A DNA stretch of 64,000 bases from Flagellimonas_B algarum (GTDB lineage: Bacteria > Bacteroidota > Bacteroidia > Flavobacteriales > Flavobacteriaceae). Positions 19,005 through 28,302 of this stretch are shown here, in pieces. Position numbers and translations under genes: made by a program. Position 1 is the first letter of the stretch, and each line of letters begins with the position of its first letter. The DNA is taken from positions 806,001-870,000 of the forward strand of contig NZ_JBEVTG010000002.1 in assembly GCF_040513375.1 (NCBI RefSeq). The letters run 5' to 3'. Below the pieces are notes generated by a model that had not been told where the DNA came from, searched no databases, and worked only from the letters and a program-made list of their open reading frames with translations.

Positions 19005-21719
19005 TTATGGTTTGATGACTTTTCTCGAAACCGAGGCGTCCCCAACGCGGATGCCCAGCACATAGACCCCTGAACCCAGTCTTAGGTTGTCTAGCGGTAT
19101 GCTATGCGGACCGGAATCTTGTTTGCCCGAATAGAGGTTTCCGATATTCCTTCCCAACACATCGTACAGATCGATCGATAGGGTCTCGGTCTGCAACAAG
19201 GTATACTCCAATTTGGAATTGTCATCCAAAGGGTTGGGATACACCTTTACGTCGTTGAAGAATTGGGCCTCACTACCCACTTCGAGGCCGAAATTGGTTC
19301 CTGTGTTACGGCCTTGGGGAATGATCGTTACCTTGGCCAATCCATCCGAACCCGTAACCATTTTCAAATAGATGGCTCCTTCATCGGGGTTGAAGTAATA
19401 GGCATTAGCCTCTTGTCCATCCAGTTCAGCGAGATGCTGCAGTGCCGTAATCGGTTGTTCATTCCGATCCAATACCTGGGTTTCCGTATAGGGCATCGGG
19501 AACTTGAAGATGCTCCACTCCCCTTCCTTACCCAATACACTTCGCAATTGCATGCTATTGCCCTTATCTTCCATCTCCCACTGCCCGCGAACGGTATACC
19601 GCTGCGATCCAAAGAAATTGAAGTAGCGCTGTTTGGAAAACTGCATTTTCGGAATCCGCAATTGATCGAAATCCCGGATCAAGGAAACCTCTTGTGGGAG
19701 GTCGAACCCGATATTCCCGATCCGCAATTGCAGGGCCCCTTCGGCTTCTAGAATGTACGCCTGCCATTCTTTATGGTAGGCAATGGCGTCTTTTTTCAAA
19801 GCGGAATACGGATGCGCGATCAATACCGGACGGTCATAGCCAGAAAGGCTACCGTCTTCATCCAAAAGCATGGAGGAGTTCTCGTTCCTTCCCTTGTTGC
19901 CCCGAGTCGACATCCAAATGGGTTGGGTGTCACCTACAATCTTGATTTCACGGAAAAAATTGGCCTCCTTATGGCCGCCGTTGCCGATCACGGCCGCGGC
20001 TACTTTATCAGGTTCGATATCCTTATTGATGTCGATAAAGGTGACATTGCTCAATTTCGGTTCTTTGCTTCCCCCTTGTGCAATGGTGTAATACCCGGCA
20101 CGCCGATCGCCATGGCGCAGGTTGCGATTGGGCCCTCCGATGGTATTCCGGGTCTTGCCGATGACCAAAGTGTTCGATACATGCGACTCGGAAGAAAGCA
20201 GTCCGATGGAATTGTCGGCCAGGATAAAATTGTCGAGTGTGACATTGGTAATTTCGGTCCAAACCCCACTCATCATATTCTTATACCCGGTGTAGTTGTT
20301 CAACGTCCACATCAACTCCCCATTTTGAAAGGTATTCATAAATATGCCGTGGCCGAAACCTACTTTTCCGTACATGGCCACATTAGAAACCCCTTCGTTG
20401 CCAAGATTGCCCGGAACCGCACACGAGTGGGCTACGTTTCCATCGAATACCACATCCCTGGGTAGCAGGTCGAAATCCTTAAAATCGCGAGATCGCCCTC
20501 GGGTATCGATAAAAAAACCATTGCCCCGTTCCACACCGCCCACATGGTTGCCGATGATGTTGTTATGTGGGTTCCGCATCCAGAAACCCGACGAGCGTTG
20601 TTCACCCTGGGTACTGGTCTTTCCGTCATCTTTCGGGAAGGCGAAAAAGCCTTTTTCGGGGTTTTGGATCAACAGGGCGAGGTTGTTCTTAAAGGTGTTG
20701 TCAACTTCATTGCCATCTTCGGCCGGTATAAACGCATGGTTACGAATGTTATAGGCCACGACGTTTTCGATCAATACGAAATCGGTCTGGTGTACCACAA
20801 CGGCACGTTGTAGGCTGTGATGGACACTGGAATTCCGTAAATAATCCCCTTCCCTTTCCCCTGCCAAATGCCAGTGGAAATTGTAACGCGCTTCCAACCC
20901 GGGCTGCCCCATGGCAGTAAATTCAACGCCTTCTACATGTACCGGACCTGCCGAATGCATGATCATTATATGGCCGCCATAGTTCTTTTCGAAAGCGTCG
21001 GAAGCCCCCTGAATTTTAATATTGCGGTTCAACAAGCCAACTTCGGCGCGTTCGTCCAAGATTTTCCCTTCGTACTCCTGCAATTCCCCGAAATGTGCGA
21101 ATTGCAAGGCAGGGGTGATCGTAACCGTACGTCCTTCGACCCGGCTAATGGTGCGCTCTTCGGTTTCGAAAGCGTCGTACCCACTTGGGGCGATGGCGAT
21201 TTTGTCACCCGCAGTCCATCCAATGGGTACTTGATCCAGTTCCAATTGGGTATCCCCAGCAGCGGTGCTTTTCGAAAGCTGCGCCCAACTCAACTTTTGG
21301 GCACTGGCTCCGTGAAATTCCAGTTGGCCACCGTGCATGGCGATCAGAAAACGGCCTCCCATGGTGTTGATGTCTTCTTCGGGTCCCGTCAAGGTGATGG
21401 TCGCCCGGTTTTGGAATGGGGTTTCCGCCGTTCCGATTTGAAGCAAGCCGTGGACCATGATCCACCGGGCGGTCAATCGAACATCGCGGTCGACGAATCG
21501 TAACTCACCATGAATCTCAAGACTCCCCAAACTGGGCGTGTCCATATCCAGTAAGATGGTTTGCCCTTCTGGAATAACTACAGATTCATTTTGTCGGGGT
21601 ACTTGGCCAGAGGGCCAGGAATCGGGGTTTGACCAGTTCGATTGGGCGATTATGCCGATAGGCATTAGGAATAGGCATAGCAGGATGCGCAAAAAAGGTG
21701 GGGTAGCATTTTTGTTCAT
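19005..21719 (-). CDS. G8 domain / beta-helix protein with T9SS type A tail (CEMIP-like)
   Basis: A 904-residue secreted protein with a signal peptide to about residue 25 (IGIIAQ), then a G8 domain beginning SNWSNPDSWPSGQVPRQ, with the conserved WxxxxSWPxGxxP opening and a VVIPEGQTILLD strand. A right-handed beta-helix follows (about 150-640) with motifs such as GHIMIMHSAGPVHVEGVEF seen in KIAA1199/CEMIP and TMEM2 relatives. The final 82 residues (KVYPNPLDDNSKLEY, IDLYDVLGR, SGVYVLGI) are a T9SS type A sorting domain. Vertebrate relatives are linked to hyaluronan breakdown; the substrate here is unknown. It is the first gene of a two-gene operon. Confidence 0.9.
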   Translation of the reverse strand: MNKNATPPFLRILLCLFLMPIGIIAQSNWSNPDSWPSGQVPRQNESVVIPEGQTILLDMDTPSLGSLEIHGELRFVDRDVRLTARWIMVHGLLQIGTAETPFQNRATITLTGPEEDINTMGGRFLIAMHGGQLEFHGASAQKLSWAQLSKSTAAGDTQLELDQVPIGWTAGDKIAIAPSGYDAFETEERTISRVEGRTVTITPALQFAHFGELQEYEGKILDERAEVGLLNRNIKIQGASDAFEKNYGGHIMIMHSAGPVHVEGVEFTAMGQPGLEARYNFHWHLAGEREGDYLRNSSVHHSLQRAVVVHQTDFVLIENVVAYNIRNHAFIPAEDGNEVDNTFKNNLALLIQNPEKGFFAFPKDDGKTSTQGEQRSSGFWMRNPHNNIIGNHVGGVERGNGFFIDTRGRSRDFKDFDLLPRDVVFDGNVAHSCAVPGNLGNEGVSNVAMYGKVGFGHGIFMNTFQNGELMWTLNNYTGYKNMMSGVWTEITNVTLDNFILADNSIGLLSSESHVSNTLVIGKTRNTIGGPNRNLRHGDRRAGYYTIAQGGSKEPKLSNVTFIDINKDIEPDKVAAAVIGNGGHKEANFFREIKIVGDTQPIWMSTRGNKGRNENSSMLLDEDGSLSGYDRPVLIAHPYSALKKDAIAYHKEWQAYILEAEGALQLRIGNIGFDLPQEVSLIRDFDQLRIPKMQFSKQRYFNFFGSQRYTVRGQWEMEDKGNSMQLRSVLGKEGEWSIFKFPMPYTETQVLDRNEQPITALQHLAELDGQEANAYYFNPDEGAIYLKMVTGSDGLAKVTIIPQGRNTGTNFGLEVGSEAQFFNDVKVYPNPLDDNSKLEYTLLQTETLSIDLYDVLGRNIGNLYSGKQDSGPHSIPLDNLRLGSGVYVLGIRVGDASVSRKVIKP

Positions 21720-21946
21720 GGTTTAGTGTTTTGGGGGGGAAGGTCGGCTTGACGCAACAAGGCCAATCTTCCTCTTGTATAACAACCGACAATCGATGAA
21801 CCCTACCATTTATTCGATGAACTGCACGAAAACGAAAAGAAAAATTATAACACTTTGTTTTTCAACATTTTAAAAATGGAGGTTTTGGCTCCAATCCTTG
21901 GCCTACAAGGAAAACCACGTGCTGTACCCTAGCCTTCTTAAACCGA
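21720..21946. other. Upstream region of the G8 operon
   Basis: About 230 bp of AT-rich sequence with no plausible gene. It must contain the promoter of the minus-strand G8 operon, but no clear -33/-7 pair was identified by eye. Confidence 0.4.
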
Positions 21947-21975
21947 AAAGCCCTGCATACCATATGCAGGGCTTT
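21947..21975 (-). terminator. Terminator after the TonB receptor gene
   Basis: A perfect 13 bp stem (AAAGCCCTGCATA at 21947-21959, complement at 21963-21975) with a 3-base loop lies 41 bp after the TonB receptor stop codon. Read on the minus strand it runs into TTTTCGGTTT, an adequate U-rich tail. Confidence 0.75.
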
Positions 21976-22015
21976 CAATAAAACACTTGATCTAACTCAA
22001 ATTAACAAAACTGTA

Positions 22016-25000
22016 TTATAAGTTCAGGTTCAACCTGGCGAAAAGGTAACGCCCGGTATACCCGAATTGCGAAGTTCTTCTAGAGTAAACGAACTGATCA
22101 CCGGCCGTTCCTCCTTCCCTGTTTTCATCAGGATAGATATCAAAAAGGTTATTCGCCCCCACGGTAATCCCTAAATTATCCGAAAAGCGTTTTGTGATGG
22201 TGAGATCCGTAATCAGCTTCCCGCCATAAATGGCGTCCTCACTAACCGTAGTCCCGTCAACACGGGCATCCCCATTAAAATCATCAGGATCGGTCACTTC
22301 CCCGAAGTACACGTTACGCAGTAAAAAATCCCACGACCCCAAGGTCAACAAATTGGTCAGGTTCAATTTGGTCCTTGGTTGGGCCAGCGTCAAGAACGCC
22401 TCTTCTTGCCCGTCGAAAAACGAACCGCTTAACCCTGCATTGGCAATAAGTTCCGGAACGAAAATATCCTCCACTTCCGTTTTGTTGAAATTGGCCGCGA
22501 AATCGTTCTTCAATAGCGCCTTGCCGATATTGGCCTTATGGGAAACCACGATGTCAAGCCCTTGCGATTTGGTATCGATGGCATTTACGAAGAATCGGGC
22601 ACTGGTCGCCCCTGCCGCATCGAAAATACGTGTCAACTCGGGATCGCCACCATTTCCAAAACTTCCGCTATAGACGATACGATCGTCGATGTTGATCAAA
22701 TACCCATCGAGGGTCAGGCTGAAATTGCCGAATTTGGCGGTAAGCCCGGCACTGAAACTGTTCGACGTTTCTTCCCTTAACTTATCGATACCGATCAATG
22801 CCGCCGCACGACTATCATTGGTAAAGGTACCTTGTTCGAAAGGGACATTGTCTACGAAAACGGTACTGGTACGGCTAAAAAACTGCTGGTGCAACGATGG
22901 CGCCCTAAACCCGGAACTGCTCGCTGCCCTCAAGGCAACATTATCGCTCAACTCCAATCGGGTCGCCAACTTGTAATTAAACGTGCTTCCAAAATCAGAG
23001 TAGTTCTCATAGCGCCCTGCCAAGCTCACCAACCAGTTTTCGGTAAAGTCGGCCTCAAAGTCCGCATACAGTGAAATATTGTTCCGGAAATTATCGGTTT
23101 CGTTGTTTGGATCGTACCCTCGAAAGACTTGGGCACCACCCCCCAAAGGAGTTCCAGTGAAATTATTCCTGACCAGTAGTTCATCAGGGGTCACACTATT
23201 GACCGGGTTTCCGTTCACATCAAAGCTGGTGTATGAATTCTCTTCCCCTGAAAAAATTTGAAATCGCTCCACCTTGTATTCGGCCCCAAATGCGACATTC
23301 AAGCCTTCGAAAATAGCATCGTAGTAGCGGTTGACATCCAGATTCGTGGTGTTCTGTGTAAAGCTCAACCCACCTGCATCGAAAACCCTTGGGGTCGCGA
23401 CACCAAGCGTTCCGTTACTCGAATTGCTCACGGTAATAAAAAAGGAATTGCGGCCAAACGTATTTGAGAAATCCACGTTCCAACCTTCGACTTCGCCCCG
23501 GATTCCCAATGCGAACGAGCGGTCGAGGATATCGGTTCCGATATCGGGTAGAAATCCATTCGGAAAGGCCGGGGTATTGGCCCTACCATCTCCTTGGGCC
23601 GGCCTTCTGTAGAAGCCGGAAGCCAAACCTTGGCGGTAGCTGACCCCACCGAAACCGTAGAATTCCGTTTGTTCCGATAAGGGAATGCTCATATTGGCAA
23701 AGAACTTTCCTTCACGCAATCTCGAAGTACCTACCCTGAACCTGAAATCTTCCCGGGTCAAACCACGGGCCGACAGTTCATCCTCATCCGCATCGAAATC
23801 AAGCAGCTCCCTTAAGCTAGTGACCCCGGCATCCGTATTCAAGTCGAGTCCCGAGATCTGATCCTTGATCGATTGATCTAGGTATCCGATACCTTGGGCA
23901 GCATTGGCATAGTCTTGTAAGGTCATAGCGGCCACGTCACCACCACCAGCGGCAAACACCCGTTCGGCACCGTGAAAACCCCGAAAAATATCCCCTTGGT
24001 AATCCCGGTTACGTAAGGCCGGTTCACGTGTAGACAAGGACCCGGTGAAATTGATATAGCCCCCATCACCGATGCCCAAGCCGTAATTGGCGTCTACTTG
24101 GAATTTCTCACCATCGCTTCCTCCTTCGAATTGATTGCTGTTGCTGCTGAAATTGGCCCCAGTGGTGACCATAAGGTTAAGCGAACCCGTATTCTTTTTC
24201 AAAACGATATTGATGACCCCGGCAATGGCGTCTGACCCATATTGTGCGGCCGCTCCGTCACGTAAGACCTCGATTCGCTGAATGGCCGCGGCAGGAATGG
24301 CATTCATGTCCGTACCTACACTCCCTGCTCCGACGGTACCGTTCACATTGATCAAAGCGGTGGTGTGTCGCCGTTTTCCATTGATCAATACCAATACCTG
24401 ATCCGGGCCCAAACCGCGAAGGGATGCCGGGTCGATATGATCCGTACCATCCGATACAGTCTGAGATTGTGAAGTGAAGGAGGGCGCGACATAATTCAGG
24501 ATTTGGCTGACCGAGACCTGGGGTCCTTGCGACGCTATGGCTTGTACATCGATAACATCGACCGGAACGCTCGTTTCCGTCGCCGTACGGTTCGGGTTAC
24601 GCGAACCGACGAGTACGACGTCACTCAGTTGGGCGGCAGCAATGGTCAAGCTTAGATCGATCTCGCTGGTATTGCTGACATCGACTTCCACCGTTTCAAA
24701 TCCGATATAGGAGATGACCAAGGTATCGCTTCCCGTAGGGACCTCAAGGCGAAAATTTCCATCGAAATCGGTTTGGGTACCAATGGTGGTCCCCTTGACC
24801 AAAATGTTCGCCCCGGGTAAGGGGTTGCCCTCATTATCCTTGATGGTACCCTTGACTTCCCTTGATTGGGTCTCCTTTAGGCTCGCTTCTTGCGCTTTTA
24901 GTTTGGTCAAAACGATCTGTCGTTCGACGATCTCATAATCGATACCCTTGGGTAAGAACAACAAATCCAAAACGCTGCCCAGGGATTGGTTCTGGACCGA

Positions 25001-25264
25001 AATGGTCGTTTTCTGACTTAAATCGACTTCGGTGCTCCGATACAGGAATTTATATCCCGTTTCCTTTTTTAGCAGGTCGACGATTTGCGAGAGGCTGGTC
25101 GCTTCATAACTGAAGGTCAGCTTCTTTTGCGCCATACCGGGATTTGCCGTTGCAAACCCGAGACTTAAAACAATACTGAGTACAAGGAGTCTCATCAAAA
25201 TCCGGTTGGTCTTTTCAAATAAGCGATTTGCCGTGATTGTGGCATAATCTGTAACATTTTTCAT
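22016..25264 (-). CDS. TonB-dependent receptor with STN signalling domain
   Basis: A 1082-residue outer-membrane receptor. The signal peptide (about 1-45, ending NPGMAQ) is followed by a Secretin/TonB short N-terminal (STN) domain (about 50-120), a carboxypeptidase-regulatory-like domain (about 138-215; GTIKDNEGNPLPGANILVKG), a plug (about 235-360; SLRGLGPDQVLVLINGKRR, EVLRDGAAAQYGSDAIAGVI), and a beta-barrel ending LFARLNLNL. The STN domain plus the adjacent FecR/ECF pair indicates a transducing receptor that signals substrate occupancy across the envelope. No SusD partner follows, so it is not a typical SusC. The substrate cannot be deduced. It lies 77 bp downstream of the FecR gene on the same strand. 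Confidence 0.95.
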   Translation of the reverse strand: MKNVTDYATITANRLFEKTNRILMRLLVLSIVLSLGFATANPGMAQKKLTFSYEATSLSQIVDLLKKETGYKFLYRSTEVDLSQKTTISVQNQSLGSVLDLLFLPKGIDYEIVERQIVLTKLKAQEASLKETQSREVKGTIKDNEGNPLPGANILVKGTTIGTQTDFDGNFRLEVPTGSDTLVISYIGFETVEVDVSNTSEIDLSLTIAAAQLSDVVLVGSRNPNRTATETSVPVDVIDVQAIASQGPQVSVSQILNYVAPSFTSQSQTVSDGTDHIDPASLRGLGPDQVLVLINGKRRHTTALINVNGTVGAGSVGTDMNAIPAAAIQRIEVLRDGAAAQYGSDAIAGVINIVLKKNTGSLNLMVTTGANFSSNSNQFEGGSDGEKFQVDANYGLGIGDGGYINFTGSLSTREPALRNRDYQGDIFRGFHGAERVFAAGGGDVAAMTLQDYANAAQGIGYLDQSIKDQISGLDLNTDAGVTSLRELLDFDADEDELSARGLTREDFRFRVGTSRLREGKFFANMSIPLSEQTEFYGFGGVSYRQGLASGFYRRPAQGDGRANTPAFPNGFLPDIGTDILDRSFALGIRGEVEGWNVDFSNTFGRNSFFITVSNSSNGTLGVATPRVFDAGGLSFTQNTTNLDVNRYYDAIFEGLNVAFGAEYKVERFQIFSGEENSYTSFDVNGNPVNSVTPDELLVRNNFTGTPLGGGAQVFRGYDPNNETDNFRNNISLYADFEADFTENWLVSLAGRYENYSDFGSTFNYKLATRLELSDNVALRAASSSGFRAPSLHQQFFSRTSTVFVDNVPFEQGTFTNDSRAAALIGIDKLREETSNSFSAGLTAKFGNFSLTLDGYLINIDDRIVYSGSFGNGGDPELTRIFDAAGATSARFFVNAIDTKSQGLDIVVSHKANIGKALLKNDFAANFNKTEVEDIFVPELIANAGLSGSFFDGQEEAFLTLAQPRTKLNLTNLLTLGSWDFLLRNVYFGEVTDPDDFNGDARVDGTTVSEDAIYGGKLITDLTITKRFSDNLGITVGANNLFDIYPDENREGGTAGDQFVYSRRTSQFGYTGRYLFARLNLNL

Positions 25265-25341
25265 AAGTTTAGATGTTAGTTAATATTGGATTCTACAAGT
25301 CTGACACGACTAATGCCAAGGGAAATGTTGCCGCATTTCCC

Positions 25342-26526
25342 TTATTTTTTTATCGTGATGCGATGCGGTTCTAGTTCATAGTCAAAATTTATGGAGGTAG
25401 ATAATGCCTTAAATATGGTTTGGATGTCTTCTACGTCGAACTCACCCGTAAATTTTTCTTCGCCGATTGTCGTATTTTCGTTTACGATATCCACATTGTA
25501 CGTACGCTCCAAAATCTGAAGGATTTGGGACAGCGGCATATCATTGAAAACGACCCTGTTTTCCATCCATGCGGTAAACAGCTGCACATCAACCTCTTGT
25601 GTTCTCAAGGTTTTATCGTATTTATCGAAGGTACCCTGCTGGTTCGGTTGAAGTTGGATGCTGTTCGTTGCGGAATTGCCGTCGTATAGCCGTACGGATC
25701 CCTCGACCAAGGTCGTGGCCACGGCAGCCTGCTGCCCATAGGCCGACACATTGAATTCAGTACCCAAAACTTTGACGTTCAAATCGTTGATCGTTACGAT
25801 AAATGGAAAATCCTTGTCTTCGGCCACGTCGAAATACGCTTCTCCCTCCAAATACACAATGCGATTTTCGGCACTGGTTTCGAACCTCGGCGGAAAGGTC
25901 AAGGTAGAGCCCGAGTTCAACCAAACTTTGGTGCCGTCTGAAAGGGTGACATGAAATTGCTGCCCGTTGGGGATATAGAGCTTGTGGTACCCGCGATCAA
26001 AAGCTGCGCCACCCGCGGAATAATCCAGTTCGTCATTCCCTTCGGTTTGAGGCTTCCCTCCACGATTCCCAGCAACGTCCTGGGTTGCCGTGCCGAGTAT
26101 CTTTTCCGTACCATCGGCAAGGGTCAAGACGACGTTTTCTTCATCCTGGGTTTGAATTTGGTCGGTTTCGGCAAGGGAGTTCGCCTTCATTGGATTCCCG
26201 TTGCGAAATACCACCGCAACGGCAAGCAGTACCCCGATTAGGGCGGCGGCATAGGGCATCCAACTTTTTAAAGGCAGCTGTTTTGAAGGAACGGTATCGC
26301 TTAGCAAGGGTTCGAAGGCTTCAAAAGCCGAAGCGACATCGAAGTCGTGATATAGCTGATGTTGCGATTTGGCAGCCAATTGTTGCTTGAAATAGCCAAA
26401 GTTCTTTTTGTTCTTCAGCACCATTTTTTTCAAGCGATCCCGTTCGCTTTTGGTCAGGGTCTGATTTATATATTTCTCTGTTAAAACAGCTAATTCTTGC
26501 ATTTTCATCATGATTTCTACCTTCAT
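25342..26526 (-). CDS. FecR family anti-sigma factor
   Basis: A 394-residue inner-membrane regulator. It has an N-terminal cytoplasmic helical region (about 1-90), one membrane segment (MPYAAALIGVLLAVAVVF, about 91-108), a periplasmic FecR domain (about 180-280; DGTKVWLNSGSTLTFPPRF) and a C-terminal DUF4974 domain (about 320-394; FNDMPLSQILQILERTYNV). It passes a signal from the STN domain of the TonB receptor to the ECF sigma factor. The sigma gene is divergent and only 64 bp away. The start could be MKVEIMM at 26526 or one of the ATG codons 15-21 bp downstream. Confidence 0.95.
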   Translation of the reverse strand: MKVEIMMKMQELAVLTEKYINQTLTKSERDRLKKMVLKNKKNFGYFKQQLAAKSQHQLYHDFDVASAFEAFEPLLSDTVPSKQLPLKSWMPYAAALIGVLLAVAVVFRNGNPMKANSLAETDQIQTQDEENVVLTLADGTEKILGTATQDVAGNRGGKPQTEGNDELDYSAGGAAFDRGYHKLYIPNGQQFHVTLSDGTKVWLNSGSTLTFPPRFETSAENRIVYLEGEAYFDVAEDKDFPFIVTINDLNVKVLGTEFNVSAYGQQAAVATTLVEGSVRLYDGNSATNSIQLQPNQQGTFDKYDKTLRTQEVDVQLFTAWMENRVVFNDMPLSQILQILERTYNVDIVNENTTIGEEKFTGEFDVEDIQTIFKALSTSINFDYELEPHRITIKK

Positions 26527-26590
26527 GACACCAACTAAATAAAAAACCCCTATTTAAATTGAATTTTTATTTTTAGACATTCATACCACC
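26527..26590. promoter_or_regulatory. Divergent promoter region of fecR-like and ECF sigma genes
   Basis: Only 64 very AT-rich bases separate the two start codons, so promoters for both directions must lie here or inside the genes. No repeated element that would mark an autoregulated ECF promoter is seen. Confidence 0.5.
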
Positions 26591-27136
26591 ATGACCGAAG
26601 CACAATTGATACGGAATTTAAAGTTAGGCCACAAACAGGCCTATCGCTTCTTGTTCGATGAATACTACGATTGGTTGTGCAATTACATCTTCAAACTTTC
26701 GGGAAACCGCGGTTTGGCCAAAGAACTGGTACAGGAGGTCATGATCAAGTTTTTTGAAAACAGGCATAAGATCAAGGTGAAGACCAACTTGAAGTCGTAT
26801 TTGTTCTCGATGTGCCACAATCAATTCTTGAATCATGTCCGCAGCATGAAAAGAAAACCCGATCTACTGGACCGTATTGAATGGGCGGCGATTTATGAAA
26901 GTTATTTTGAAGTCCGCATCGAAGAGGATGTGTATGAAGGCAACCTTAAAAAACTAGACGAGCTTTTGGAAAAGCTCCCGCCCAAGTGCCGTGAGATCTT
27001 TATCTCGAACAAACTGGAAAAGCGCAAATACAAAGAAATCGCCAAGGACTTGGGTCTTTCGGTAAAAACAGTGGAGAGTCAAATGTCACGGGCATTGCGG
27101 ATCATTCGGGAAAATGCATCGATGATGCTCCTTTAA
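26591..27136 (+). CDS. ECF RNA polymerase sigma-70 factor (FecI-type)
   Basis: A 181-residue sigma factor with region 2 at about residues 20-85 (FDEYYDWLCNYIFKLSGN, ELVQEVMIKFFENRHKI) and region 4 at about 120-175 (LEKLPPKCREIFISNK, YKEIAKDLGLSVKTVESQMS). It belongs to the Bacteroidetes family-1 ECF group usually paired with FecR and a TonB receptor. It is encoded opposite to fecR and the receptor, whereas the more familiar order places all three on one strand. It probably drives transcription of the receptor and perhaps of the divergent region itself. Confidence 0.95.
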   Translation: MTEAQLIRNLKLGHKQAYRFLFDEYYDWLCNYIFKLSGNRGLAKELVQEVMIKFFENRHKIKVKTNLKSYLFSMCHNQFLNHVRSMKRKPDLLDRIEWAAIYESYFEVRIEEDVYEGNLKKLDELLEKLPPKCREIFISNKLEKRKYKEIAKDLGLSVKTVESQMSRALRIIRENASMMLL

Positions 27137-27152
27137 ACCGCGACCACGTCTA

Positions 27153-27686
27153 TCAAGATCCTTTGGGTCGAAACACCTTCATCTGTTCCACGTCGGTTTC
27201 GAGATAAGGGCCATCGATCAAGTCGATCGCATAGGGGATGGCCGGAAAAACAGCTTCAAGGCATTCTTGTATGGCCTTGGGTTTCCCCGGCAGGTTTACG
27301 ATCAAGGTATTGCCACGAATGCCCGCCGTTTGGCGTGACAGTATGGCTGTGGGCACGTATTGCAAGCTCACTTGACGCATCTGTTCCCCAAAACCGGGCA
27401 ATAGTTTGGTGCAGACCGCCATGGTGGCTTCAGGGGTGACATCGCGCAGGGCCGGACCGGTCCCTCCGGTAGTCACCACCAAGGCACAACCCTGGGTATC
27501 GGCCATATCGATCATGGCCGCTTCCAACTGATCTTGCTCATCGGGAATGACCGCATAAACGGCCTCCCAAGCGCTGGTCAACCAAAGAGCCAACAAGCGT
27601 TTTACCTCTTTCCCCGGCAGGTCTTCATACTCCCCCCGACTGGCGCGATCCGATACGTTGATGATCCCTATTCTTGCTTTTTCCAC
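27153..27686 (-). CDS. mog: Molybdopterin adenylyltransferase
   Basis: A 177-residue MogA/MoaB-family enzyme that adenylates molybdopterin before molybdate insertion in molybdenum cofactor synthesis. Signature segments are VTTGGTGPALRDVTPEAT (71-88), GFGEQMRQVSLQYVPTAILS (the MogA-type segment, about 98-117) and NLPGKPKAIQECLEAV (131-146). These segments agree closely with my recollection of Escherichia coli MogA, so MogA is more likely than MoaB or CinA. Other cofactor genes are not in the window. It converges on the ECF sigma gene with only 16 bp between the stop codons. Confidence 0.93.
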   Translation of the reverse strand: MEKARIGIINVSDRASRGEYEDLPGKEVKRLLALWLTSAWEAVYAVIPDEQDQLEAAMIDMADTQGCALVVTTGGTGPALRDVTPEATMAVCTKLLPGFGEQMRQVSLQYVPTAILSRQTAGIRGNTLIVNLPGKPKAIQECLEAVFPAIPYAIDLIDGPYLETDVEQMKVFRPKGS

Positions 27687-27798
27687 GTGTTGGTGACTTT
27701 AATTTGGACAAGACTACGATTATTCTCGCTATTCCTAAAAAAACAGTAGGATTTTGCATGACGCAATGGTCGCATTCACTCGTTTAGGTGTTGTCCCG

Positions 27799-28221
27799 TT
27801 ACAAATTGGCTTTGGTTTGGGATGCAGGCTTGCAATAGCGATGATTGTACAGGTGGGTGATGACCAAGCTTAACGAGCCTAGGTACATCAACCAAATGCC
27901 ATGGTGAAAATGGAACACCTCCGACAACAATCCGACCGCAAAGAGTACCCAAGCACCCCATAGTAGTCTTCGTACGCCCTTATGGGTGGTATGTCGTGCG
28001 GAGTACCAGACCGCGATCAGGCTAAGGGCCAAAAACACATAATCCAATAGTGACCAAAAGCCGGAACCGTGATGGTGGAAGTCCACGGTTGACTCCAGAA
28101 CCGGTCTTGCGGCGAAGAACAAGGGGGTCACGGCACAATGCACGGCACAAAGTCCACTGGCAGCGGCTCCGAACCAATCGGCATACCGTAGTTTTTCCGT
28201 TCGACCTGTTTGCGACATCAT
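27799..28221 (-). CDS. MerC domain membrane protein
   Basis: A 140-residue protein with four hydrophobic segments. The first contains CAVHCAVTP (Cys25 and Cys29), the paired-cysteine motif of MerC-type transporters; His-rich loops follow (DFHHHGSG, FHFHHG). MerC was first described as a mercury importer, but MerC-domain genes in Bacteroidota commonly sit beside Fur-type regulators, so transport or sensing of zinc or another metal is equally likely. It is divergent from a Fur-family gene with two palindromic sites between them. The start is ATG 28221 or the adjacent ATG 28218. Confidence 0.88.
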   Translation of the reverse strand: MMSQTGRTEKLRYADWFGAAASGLCAVHCAVTPLFFAARPVLESTVDFHHHGSGFWSLLDYVFLALSLIAVWYSARHTTHKGVRRLLWGAWVLFAVGLLSEVFHFHHGIWLMYLGSLSLVITHLYNHRYCKPASQTKANL

Positions 28222-28237
28222 AGGGTTACTTTTTTAA

Positions 28238-28252
28238 TGCGACTCAGTTGCA
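28238..28252. promoter_or_regulatory. Candidate Fur/Zur operator 1
   Basis: TGCGACTCAGTTGCA is a nearly perfect inverted repeat (one mismatched pair around a 3-base centre) of the TGCRACT...AGTTGCA type seen in zinc-responsive Fur-family boxes. It lies 17 bp before the MerC start codon, where binding would block transcription. Confidence 0.6.
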
Positions 28253-28274
28253 AAAATAGGAAAGAATTTGCTCT

Positions 28275-28289
28275 TGCGACATAGTTGCG
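28275..28289. promoter_or_regulatory. Candidate Fur/Zur operator 2
   Basis: TGCGACATAGTTGCG repeats operator 1 at 12 of 15 positions, with centres 37 bp apart. It lies 14 bp before the Fur-family start codon, suggesting autoregulation. A further half-site, TTGCGACAT, lies inside the MerC start region (28211-28218). Confidence 0.55.
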
Positions 28290-28302
28290 ATAAATTTACA
28301 GC

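Noticed and set aside
19773..20465. A 230-codon plus-strand frame opposite the G8 gene
   Set aside because: It overlaps the G8/beta-helix gene completely, and the minus-strand product has clear domains.
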